This document shows, in pieces, positions 1 to 5,921 of a stretch of DNA of 13,591 bases. The notes under the pieces were generated by a model that searched no databases, was not told the origin of the DNA, and saw nothing but the letters and a program-made list of their open reading frames with translations. Source of the DNA: an uncultured Bacteroidota bacterium (GTDB lineage Bacteria > Bacteroidota > Bacteroidia > Chitinophagales > Chitinophagaceae); NCBI GenBank assembly GCA_903929655.1, contig CAIYVS010000777.1, positions 1 through 13,591 of the forward strand. The letters are read 5' to 3'. Position 1 is the first letter of the stretch. Each line of letters begins with the position of its first letter. The translations under genes were made by a program, and so were the position numbers.

Positions 1-126
1 AAACTGATTTAGTATTGTATTTTTGAAAGTTTCCATGTGAAAATTAATTCAATTGTTAGATAGGCAAAATAAACAAAAATTATGATTTTGAATTGAAAAA
101 TATATCCTTTTGCTGAGGTTTGCTCG

Positions 127-303
127 CTAGTCCCACTGGCCCTCAAATGTTTCGAGGATTCCGCCGTTATAGGTATTTAGAGCTGCTGTGTGCATGAGCA
201 ATATCGACAACTGTAGTATAGCCTCCAGCTTGCCTTCCAGCTCATTAACAACTTCCTTCCCGCTCCCACAGCCATTTTCAAAAAAATATTTGGATTCGCC
301 CAT
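127..303 (-). CDS. Possible small protein of 58 aa, or remnant of a larger gene
   Basis: An ATG at 301-303 (minus) opens a 58-codon frame that stops with TAG at 127-129. Residues 1-12 are MGESKYFFENGC. A charged, helix-like stretch follows (about 15-38, containing KEVVNELEGKLEAILQLSIL) and the C-terminus is GGILETFEGQWD. The composition is balanced and protein-like, unlike the low-complexity frames next to it. The frame stays open upstream of the ATG to a TAA at 364-366 and also reads plausibly there (EFKFHIYPNSSQRYYRK just before the Met), with no other ATG. The annotated ATG could therefore be internal to a decayed longer gene. I do not recognise the family. There is no signal peptide, transmembrane segment or clear ribosome binding site, and no neighbour shares its context. 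It could be a real small gene, the 3' end of a pseudogene, or chance. Confidence 0.35.
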   Translation of the reverse strand: MGESKYFFENGCGSGKEVVNELEGKLEAILQLSILLMHTAALNTYNGGILETFEGQWD

Positions 304-436
304 CTTACGATAGTATCTTTGAGATGAATTTGGATAAATATGAAATTTAAATTCATAAGTTCTTTAGCATATAACTTGTCCCGTCAAAAGGCATGAGGCT
401 CTATTGTCAAAACTTCCCTAAGAATTGGAACAAAAA

Positions 437-583
437 ATGCCTGCCCGACCGATAGGCTTGGTCTGCAGAGGCATTGCATCAGGCATAAAATGCCCGATAC
501 AATGCCCGACGTTTTTATTGGAAATCAGCACTTTACGTCTAAAATGCCCGACATTTCAAAAAACAACAAGACATCGGGCATTT
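437..583. repeat. Cluster of ATGCCCGA repeats with a 10-bp inverted repeat
   Basis: The word ATGCCCGA occurs at about 490-497, 502-509 and 544-551, with a degenerate copy at 437-448 (ATGCCTGCCCGA). It returns inverted as TCGGGCAT at 574-581. The last direct copy and the inverted copy form a perfect 10-bp inverted repeat: AAATGCCCGA at 542-551 and TCGGGCATTT at 574-583, with a 22-nt spacer. Spacing between copies is irregular, so this is not a CRISPR array. It could be a dispersed intergenic repeat, a transcribed hairpin or a protein-binding cluster. Confidence 0.6.
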
Positions 584-588
584 ATAAT

Positions 589-617
589 TCTTTGCGCCTT
601 AGCGTCTTTGCGGTTAA
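589..617. repeat. Dispersed 'NRKDAKAQR' intergenic repeat
   Basis: The segment is built from near-repeats of CTTTGCG (CTTTGCGCCTTAGCG then CTTTGCGGTTAA). Its minus-strand translation is NRKDAKAQR. From memory, this peptide recurs in spurious reading frames of many unrelated bacterial genomes because the underlying DNA is a widespread non-coding repeat. Its presence argues that the frames spanning it are not genes. It starts six bases after the right arm of the inverted repeat at 542-583. Confidence 0.6.
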
Positions 618-624
618 ACCCTAA

Positions 625-708
625 ACACCCAGGCAAAAAGAGGAAACGAAACAACCCAAAAAGATACCCCAATAGCCCAAAAAGGAAGCCAAATGTCCCT
701 GGCAGGAA
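625..708. repeat. Imperfect 21-bp tandem repeat, four units
   Basis: On the minus strand four consecutive 21-nt units can be aligned (708-688, 687-667, 666-646, 645-625). They are T/G-rich and share a core like TTCCTTTTTGGG. In translation they give the heptads FLPGTFG, FLFGLLG, YLFGLFR and FLFLPGC. Similarity between units is partial, and the last unit aligns best with a small shift. The 21-nt period keeps a frame open, which explains the long frames on both strands here. Confidence 0.45.
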
Positions 709-893
709 GAAAAGCGGAAAAAATATTTTAGCAGAGGAAGTAGCTTCAACTAATTGATAACCAATAAAATAAACAAGATCAAGCCAATGAAAACAACAAA
801 AAAGCGGAAAAAAATCCAAAAAACGGAACTCTCTCATGAACACCTTTAAAAATTTAAGATGTTGTGAATAAAAAGGAACTTTTCTCACGCCTG

Positions 894-911
894 CCCCGTC
901 CGAAGGCGGGG
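894..911 (-). terminator. GC-rich hairpin downstream of the response regulator gene; possible terminator or repeat element
   Basis: CCCCG at 894-898 pairs with CGGGG at 907-911. Inside, CC pairs with GG around a GAA loop, with one bulged T, giving about 7 bp of mostly GC stem. It lies 33 nt past the stop codon of the minus-strand response regulator gene. No tight U-tract follows; the nearest minus-strand T-rich run (CCTTTTTATT) comes about 20 nt later. It may end the kinase-regulator transcript. It also resembles short dispersed GC hairpins common in Bacteroidota intergenic DNA, so its function is uncertain. Confidence 0.4.
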
Positions 912-943
912 AACACATTTGAAAAGTATCTGGACTTTAACTC

Positions 944-1339
944 TTAATTCATCTCCGCAATGATCCCCGTCAAAATATCGAAAGTAAGGGGTTTGCTGAT
1001 AAAGCGTTTTACCGAGGAAGATTTGGCAGAACGGGCTTTGTCTTTTTTATCGGTTGAGGAGGTAAGGATATAAATGGTGTAATGATTGCGGAGCTCTGCG
1101 GGCAGTTTATCAAATTCCTCCAGGAATTCAAAACCGTCCATAAGAGGCATATGAATATCTAATAAAATGACTGTTTGGGAATCAGTTGCTGTGGGTGCTG
1201 AGTTTTTGATTGCCTCATAAGCTTCGTGAGCATGCACAAATGTTTTTAAAGGAAGGCTTTTGTCTATATTATGAAGCATTCTTTCAATGATAAAACAATT
1301 CAACTGGTTATTATCAATCATTATAAAATCTAAGCTCAT
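944..1339 (-). CDS. Stand-alone response regulator (single receiver domain)
   Basis: The 131-residue protein is one CheY-like receiver domain with no output domain. The phospho-acceptor is Asp61 in LLDIHMPLMDGFEF. Thr93 (ILTSS) and Lys116 (SKPLTF) fill the conserved switch positions. Of the usual N-terminal acidic pair only Asp9 remains (MIDNN); its neighbour is Asn10. The start at 1337-1339 is chosen because the receiver fold begins directly there (MSLDFIMID). A longer frame back to 1420 would add 27 residues that merely shadow the C-terminus of the upstream kinase. The gene begins 7 nt after the kinase stop codon, so the two are almost certainly co-transcribed, and this protein is the likely phospho-target of that kinase. 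Single-domain regulators act through protein contacts or phosphorelays, not DNA binding. What this one controls cannot be seen here. Confidence 0.9.
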   Translation of the reverse strand: MSLDFIMIDNNQLNCFIIERMLHNIDKSLPLKTFVHAHEAYEAIKNSAPTATDSQTVILLDIHMPLMDGFEFLEEFDKLPAELRNHYTIYILTSSTDKKDKARSAKSSSVKRFISKPLTFDILTGIIAEMN

Positions 1340-1346
1340 TGTCTGT

Positions 1347-2435
1347 TTATTTTTTGCCGGGTATGATAACTTTAAAGGTGCTGCCAACATTGAGTTCGGA
1401 ATCCACATATACCTCGCCACCCAGTTTTGTCAAAGCGTCCTGTACATTGTATAAGCCAAGCCCGGAGCCATATTCATAGGAAGTAGCCCTGTAAAGCGGG
1501 GCGAAAATGTTTTTGATATAATTTGGAGAGATGCCGATACCATTATCCTTAACCGTGATGCTGGCGGTATCATCTTCCACGCTGATATCAATGTTTACAA
1601 ATTTATCATTAGCATTCCGCTTCTGGTATTTAAAAGCATTGGAAAGCAGATTGCTGATGATGATGCGTAGCAGCGTTTCGTTCGATTTATAGGCTTCTTC
1701 CTGGCGGATGTTGATAGTAAACTTAATGTTCTTTTTTTCACTTTCAGACCTGTAGAGGTCCTCTATATTACTCATGATGTCTTTAAACCAAACATTGCCT
1801 ATTTGCAGGGAGCCGTTTTTCAACTGGTGGTAATCGCGGGTGTTCTCTATGTAATTATCCAGTTGTATCATAGCGTGCCCCACCATGTCCAGTATTTCCT
1901 TTACGTCATCATTCACGTCATTCATATGCTGGGCAATCTCCACCATGCTGAGGACACTGAGTATGGGATCGCGCAGGCCGTGAGTAACGTTAAAAGCAAA
2001 TTCATCCAAAAGAGAATAAGCTTCCTGCAGTTCTTCATTTTTCTTGCTTAAAAGGGTATTGGTCTGGTAAAACTTGTGGCCCTCTTCGATGGCTGATTTT
2101 ATTTCAAGATCTGTCCAGGGTTTTTTGATATACCTGAAAACATGCCCGCGGTTTACGGCATCAATTAGTGGCGCAAGATCATTTAAGGGAGTCATCAGCA
2201 TCCTTACGGGCCTGGGGAAACGGTAGCGTACATCTTCCAGGAAATCAACCCCCTTTTGGTCGGGCATATCCTGGTTGCATATGATAATATTGATATCAGG
2301 GTGCTGGATCAATTGATCAATAGCTTCTGAGGTGGAATTAGCGACAAGTATCTTGTAGTCGAACCGGAACGCAGCTTTAAAGCCGCTGAGATTGTTAATC
2401 TCGTCATCTACAAAAAGCAGTTTAATTTCTTCCAT
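1347..2435 (-). CDS. Hybrid sensor histidine kinase with degenerate N-terminal receiver
   Basis: Cytoplasmic 362-aa protein with no transmembrane segment. Residues 5-120 form a receiver domain (FVDDE at 8-12, Thr82, Lys105 in KKPW). The position normally holding the phosphorylated Asp is Asn54 (ICNQDMPDQKG), encoded by AAC. A short linker helix follows (about 125-145), then a HisKA-type dimerisation domain with the phospho-acceptor His152 (FNVTHGLRDP) and a HATPase_c domain: N-box near 261-270 (SNLLSNAFKY), G1 box DNGIGIS at 297-303, and G2 box GSGLGL at 323-328. The ATP-binding side looks intact. The residue after the catalytic His is Gly153, where HisKA kinases usually carry Glu, Asp or Asn. 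The gene precedes the single-domain response regulator by 7 nt, and the pair sits just downstream of a glycosyltransferase gene. Inference: the kinase phosphorylates the neighbouring regulator, and its own receiver serves as a sensing or docking module. Confidence 0.92.
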   Translation of the reverse strand: MEEIKLLFVDDEINNLSGFKAAFRFDYKILVANSTSEAIDQLIQHPDINIIICNQDMPDQKGVDFLEDVRYRFPRPVRMLMTPLNDLAPLIDAVNRGHVFRYIKKPWTDLEIKSAIEEGHKFYQTNTLLSKKNEELQEAYSLLDEFAFNVTHGLRDPILSVLSMVEIAQHMNDVNDDVKEILDMVGHAMIQLDNYIENTRDYHQLKNGSLQIGNVWFKDIMSNIEDLYRSESEKKNIKFTINIRQEEAYKSNETLLRIIISNLLSNAFKYQKRNANDKFVNIDISVEDDTASITVKDNGIGISPNYIKNIFAPLYRATSYEYGSGLGLYNVQDALTKLGGEVYVDSELNVGSTFKVIIPGKK

Positions 2436-2503
2436 GAAATAATCCTTTACAAGACTTTAATCGTTAAGCTGTGCTGATTTAAACAGCTGCGTAAACATAC
2501 AAA

Positions 2504-3703
2504 TTATTTCTTTTTGTTGTGTTCCAATAGTGAAAAATAATATCCTGACATGTCTGATACCAATCGCTGGTAAGAAAAATTATTATGTGCAAACTCCATC
2601 CCTTTTATTCCAAACTCTTTTCTAAGATCAATGTCTTCTATCAGTTTCAGCAGGCTATCAGCAAAGTCTGTGGCATTGCCGGCTTCCACTACATAGCCGC
2701 TTTTGTTTTGCAATACAACATCTGTAACTCCTCCCACATTGGTTGATACCAGGGCGCGGCCCGCAGCCTGTGCTTCGATCAGAGATAAAGGAGTTCCTTC
2801 ATTATGGGAGGTGAGGGCAACAATGTCGAGAGCAGAAAACACCTCATCCATATTCATTTGCCAGGAGAGGCAGGTGGCTGTGGCAAGACGCTGTTCGTAT
2901 GGGAAATAAGCGTAGTCCATATTAGCTTTTCTGAATTCATTTTCCATTTGCTGGCGCATGTCCCCGTCTCCTATTATAATGAACTTTACCTTTTTGTTGG
3001 TTTGTGTCATTACCCTTGCAGCTGCCTCGACAAATAAAGTGTGATTTTTTACAGGTACAATCCGGCCAACAATGCCCACTAGTATATCGTCGTCCTGTAC
3101 TTTATATTTATTACGGAATTCGATTCTTTTTTGTTCGGGATGAACTTTAAATTTATCCAGGTCAAGACCCAGGGGTATGATGTTCATCTTCTCTTCTTCA
3201 CATATTTTATAAGTATTGACGAGTTCAGCTTTTTGGGTTTTGCTTATGGCCACAATACCTGTAGATCTCCTGGCCAGGTATCGTTCCATCATAATAAAGC
3301 TTTCTGTTTGCCATTTGCTGAAGTAGCTGTGAAATACGTGCCCGTGAAAAGTATGGACTATGACAGGCACTTTGCAGGCTTCGGCAGCCATTCTGCCTAT
3401 AATGCCTGCCTTGGCAGCATGTGTATGTACAATATCGGGTTTGTATTTCTCTATAAAGGCTTTTATTTCAAGGTAGGCTTTGCCATCATTTACAGGATTG
3501 ATGCTGCGCTTCATAGTTGAGACAACTAATGGCCTGATGCCAAGATTATCGGTTAAGTAGGTAGCATCTTGTTCATGGTCATCTTTTTCCCCGATTACCA
3601 GTTGGGTATCAAATTCGGGTTCCATGTATTTCGTCAATAGCGTAGCATTGGTGGCAGGACCACCAATTATCAAACGGTTTAGTATGCGTAATACACGGGG
3701 CAT
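2504..3703 (-). CDS. GT4-family glycosyltransferase
   Basis: The 399-aa, two-Rossmann (GT-B) enzyme should transfer a sugar from a nucleotide-sugar to a growing, probably lipid-linked, glycan at the cytoplasmic face of the membrane. The N-terminal half has a glycine-rich acceptor loop (IIGGPATNA, 12-20) and an HTHAAKAG segment (93-100). HTFHGHVFHSYFS at 117-129 is typical of a GT4 subgroup common in exopolysaccharide loci. The C-terminal half has GRIVPVKN (213-220), GDGDMR (245-250) and an intact E-x7-E motif (Glu302 and Glu310 in EGTPLSLIE), which binds the donor nucleotide and sugar. There is no signal peptide. The gene is separated from asnB copy 1 by 249 bp containing a 10-bp inverted repeat and may have its own promoter. 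A 68-bp gap leads to the kinase gene. The sugar specificity cannot be read from the sequence. Confidence 0.93.
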   Translation of the reverse strand: MPRVLRILNRLIIGGPATNATLLTKYMEPEFDTQLVIGEKDDHEQDATYLTDNLGIRPLVVSTMKRSINPVNDGKAYLEIKAFIEKYKPDIVHTHAAKAGIIGRMAAEACKVPVIVHTFHGHVFHSYFSKWQTESFIMMERYLARRSTGIVAISKTQKAELVNTYKICEEEKMNIIPLGLDLDKFKVHPEQKRIEFRNKYKVQDDDILVGIVGRIVPVKNHTLFVEAAARVMTQTNKKVKFIIIGDGDMRQQMENEFRKANMDYAYFPYEQRLATATCLSWQMNMDEVFSALDIVALTSHNEGTPLSLIEAQAAGRALVSTNVGGVTDVVLQNKSGYVVEAGNATDFADSLLKLIEDIDLRKEFGIKGMEFAHNNFSYQRLVSDMSGYYFSLLEHNKKK

Positions 3704-3762
3704 TTATGCTATGTCTGCCATTTTACATCTCTCCATAAAACAGCGCAAAATATAATAATAGG

Positions 3763-3801
3763 TCATTATGTTGAAAAAATCTAAACAGGCTAACATAATG
3801 A
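3763..3801. promoter_or_regulatory. Perfect 10-bp inverted repeat between asnB copy 1 and the GT4 gene
   Basis: TCATTATGTT at 3763-3772 and AACATAATGA at 3792-3801 are exact reverse complements with a 19-nt spacer. G-T pairs could extend the stem by one step at each end in RNA. The repeat lies in a 249-bp AT-rich spacer that otherwise has no gene. On the minus strand it is followed by CCTATTATTATATTTTG, which is U-rich and also close to, but not exactly, the Bacteroidota -7 promoter pattern TAnnTTTG. It could end the asnB transcript, act as an operator for the GT4 gene 60 nt downstream, or fold in its leader. I found no matching -33 TTTG at a good distance. Confidence 0.4.
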
Positions 3802-3952
3802 TAACAAAACAATGAATGATAAGCAATAAAAAATAATTTAAATATAAATACTATTAATGCTTATAGGTTGGCTGCCTTATGGAAGCGGAGGAATTTTGAA
3901 ATGGTTCGCTCCTTCTATCATAATTGTCTTTACTGTATTCATTTAAGGCAAA

Positions 3953-5866
3953 TTATGAAGTATAGTACTTTTTCCACCAATATTGAAAAACGATCAGGGC
4001 CCATATAGTGGCATGACTGTCTTCGGGGCTATTGCTATGTAATTTATTTTTTAAGCGTTCAACCTCGTTTACATCAAAAATGCCTTGCTCTTCTACAAAC
4101 GATTTTTTCAAGAGGTCATCATTTATAAGTCCCCAAAGTTCTTTTCTAAACCAGTCTAAAAGGGGTATTTCAAATCCATGTTTAGGCCGGTTATAAATTT
4201 CGGGAGGCAACAAGGGGCGAAAGGCATCCTGCAGCACTTTCTTTTTTAGACTACTGTCAATTTTGTAAGCAGCAGGTAAGGAAAAAGCAAAGTCGACCAC
4301 TTTATAATCAAGAAAGGGGCTGCGTATTTCAAGGCTGTTAGCCATGCTCATCATATCTACCTTGACGAGCATGTCGCTCAATAAAACGAGGTTCATGTCT
4401 GTAAGCAGCACTTCATTAAAATCATCGCTTTTGAAATTGGATAGCAAGGATTCTTTCTCGTTTTGCAACAATGGTATATCAACTTGTTGCAGAGCAGCAG
4501 GGCTTAAAAGCTTGTTAACCTGCTGAGCGGTATTGAATGAGGCCCAGCGCCAGTAGCGGTCTTTAGCCGACAGCTTGGCACCTTCTGCAAAGCGGTGCAG
4601 TTGCCTGAACAGGTTTGTAAACTTGTTGTTCCTGCTTCTCGGCAGCGCTTTCCACAGAGGCAGGGCAGCCTTTACCAGTGTATTTACAAATGATTTTTGC
4701 CGTATTTTTAGTTCTGCTGCATGTTTGTTATAGCCTGAAAAAACTTCGTCACCCCCGTCACCGCTTAAAGCTACTGTTACGTGTTTGCGGGTATAATAGC
4801 TGAGGATATATTCCGGGATAGCCGATGAATCTGCAAATGGTTCGTCGAGATAATCAAGAACATGGTATACATGTTCGAGAAAATCATTGTTGGAGAGGGC
4901 AAAGACTGTGTGGTTAGTATTATATTGTTTAGCGACCAGGCGGGCATATTGGGTCTCATCAAAAAAGGCATTGTCTTTATAGCCTACAGAATAAGTATTG
5001 AGCTTGCTGGTATGCCTGCTTGCCAGTGCAACGATAACCGATGAGTCAATGCCGCCGCTAAGGAAGGCTCCCAGCGGAACATCAGCGATCATACGCTCCT
5101 GTACGGAAGCATCCATGAGTTTTACCAATTCCTCTTTAGCACCCTCGTAAGTATAGTTTTGATAGGCGGCAGACTTGATCTCCAGCTTGTAATAAGCTTC
5201 ATATTCTTTAAGTCCACCTGCATCAATCGTCATATAATGTGCGGGTTTTAACCTGGCCACCCCCTTTAGCATGCTTTGGGGCTGTGGAATATAGTTGAGT
5301 TGCAGGTATTGATGCAATACTGTGTAATCCAGTTTTTTGGGTATGCCCCATTCCAGCAGGGCCTTCATTTCTGATGCAAAAGCAAAATAATCATCACAGG
5401 AGTAGTACAACAGGGGCTTTTTACCGAATCGGTCTCTTGCCAGTAACAGGGTATCTTCTTTTATATCGTAGAGCGCAAAGGCGAAGAAGCCACTGAGCCA
5501 GGGCAGGCAGGCTGTTCCGTAGCGGATGAGTAAATACAATAAGACTTCTGTGTCTGAGCTGATATTGTTACGCCCTATGGATTGCCATGTGGCTTGTAAA
5601 TATTGTTTGGATAGTTCTTTGAAATTAAATATCTCACCATTGAATACGATCACATACCTGCCAGTATGGTCATACATAGGTTGTGCAGCATGATCCGTAG
5701 TGTCGATGATGGATAAGCGGCGATGCCCCAGAGCTATTTTATTGGTTTTTGTTATCCTGCCGTTATCGGGACCGCGAAGTAATAGTTTATTGGTCGATTG
5801 TTCTATCTTTGTTAAGTTGGTAATTGCGTTTTCGCGTAAAGCGTAAAAACCTGTGATTCCGCACAT
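3953..5866 (-). CDS. asnB: AsnB-type glutamine-hydrolysing amidotransferase, copy 1
   Basis: The 637-aa protein is a full class II glutamine amidotransferase joined to an asparagine-synthetase ATP-pyrophosphatase domain. After Met removal Cys2 is the glutaminase nucleophile (MCGITG). Supporting glutamine-site residues are visible in HRRLSIID (48-55), NGEIFNF (76-82) and SSDTEVL (103-109). The synthetase half has the PP-loop SGGIDSS at 270-276 and LSGDGGDE at 367-374, which bind and activate ATP. Near the C-terminus is RPKHGFEIPLLDWF. All catalytic elements look intact. Family members make asparagine from aspartate, but homologues inside polysaccharide loci (such as WbpS in Pseudomonas O-antigen clusters) are thought to amidate sugar acids. 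The surrounding glycosyltransferases favour that role here, by inference. The gene is divergent from the membrane-protein gene, with a 55-bp spacer. The symbol names the family, not a proven asparagine synthetase. Confidence 0.95.
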   Translation of the reverse strand: MCGITGFYALRENAITNLTKIEQSTNKLLLRGPDNGRITKTNKIALGHRRLSIIDTTDHAAQPMYDHTGRYVIVFNGEIFNFKELSKQYLQATWQSIGRNNISSDTEVLLYLLIRYGTACLPWLSGFFAFALYDIKEDTLLLARDRFGKKPLLYYSCDDYFAFASEMKALLEWGIPKKLDYTVLHQYLQLNYIPQPQSMLKGVARLKPAHYMTIDAGGLKEYEAYYKLEIKSAAYQNYTYEGAKEELVKLMDASVQERMIADVPLGAFLSGGIDSSVIVALASRHTSKLNTYSVGYKDNAFFDETQYARLVAKQYNTNHTVFALSNNDFLEHVYHVLDYLDEPFADSSAIPEYILSYYTRKHVTVALSGDGGDEVFSGYNKHAAELKIRQKSFVNTLVKAALPLWKALPRSRNNKFTNLFRQLHRFAEGAKLSAKDRYWRWASFNTAQQVNKLLSPAALQQVDIPLLQNEKESLLSNFKSDDFNEVLLTDMNLVLLSDMLVKVDMMSMANSLEIRSPFLDYKVVDFAFSLPAAYKIDSSLKKKVLQDAFRPLLPPEIYNRPKHGFEIPLLDWFRKELWGLINDDLLKKSFVEEQGIFDVNEVERLKNKLHSNSPEDSHATIWALIVFQYWWKKYYTS

Positions 5867-5873
5867 ACGGGAA

Positions 5874-5899
5874 ACAATATTTGATTAATACAAAATTGT
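5874..5899. promoter_or_regulatory. Imperfect inverted repeat in the divergent promoter spacer; possible operator
   Basis: ACAATATTTG at 5874-5883 mirrors CAAAATTGT at 5891-5899 (reverse complement ACAATTTTG) around a 7-nt centre ATTAATA. The arms match apart from one extra base. The element fills about half of the 55-bp spacer between the start codons of asnB copy 1 (minus) and the membrane-protein gene (plus), so it must overlap any promoter serving either gene. It could be the binding site of a dimeric regulator coordinating both, or two overlapping AT-rich promoters facing opposite ways. Confidence 0.4.
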
Positions 5900-5921
5900 C
5901 GTCTAAAAGTAAGATAAACAA

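Larger units (their letters stand above)
304..943. other. Repeat-bearing intergenic region without a convincing gene
   Basis: About 640 bp between the small frame at 127-303 and the response regulator gene. Two overlapping frames of 110 and 120 codons run through it on opposite strands (425-757 plus, 556-918 minus). Both are built largely from repeats and low-complexity purine-rich sequence. The plus frame gives a Lys/Pro/Arg-rich peptide and the minus frame a Phe/Leu/Gly-rich one, as expected from a strand-biased repeat rather than from selection on protein. The region holds the ATGCCCGA word cluster and inverted repeat, the 'NRKDAKAQR' repeat, a 21-bp tandem and a GC-rich hairpin, each listed separately. 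The first 126 bases of the window are AT-rich, and I see nothing in them. Confidence 0.6.

Noticed and set aside
437..583. CRISPR array
   Set aside because: The repeated word is only 8-10 nt with irregular spacing, one copy is inverted, and no cas gene is nearby.
425..757. 110-codon plus-strand frame
   Set aside because: Made of the ATGCCCGA words, the NRKDAKAQR repeat and the 21-bp tandem; Lys/Pro-rich low complexity, and it overlaps an equally poor frame on the other strand.
556..918. 120-codon minus-strand frame with hydrophobic composition
   Set aside because: Starts inside the GC-rich hairpin repeat (MCSPPSDGAG) and ends in the NRKDAKAQR repeat; the Phe/Leu/Gly stretches follow the 21-nt period.
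1340..1420. Longer start for the response regulator
   Set aside because: The extra 27 residues shadow the kinase 3' end, and the receiver domain begins at the inner Met.
2467..2488. AGCTGT/ACAGCT hairpin between the GT4 and kinase genes
   Set aside because: Only a 6-bp stem with a 10-nt loop and no U-tract on the minus strand; too weak to call a terminator.
3704..3952. Small gene in the 249-bp spacer
   Set aside because: Both strands tested by eye give only very short frames with early stops; the sequence is AT-rich and regulatory in character.
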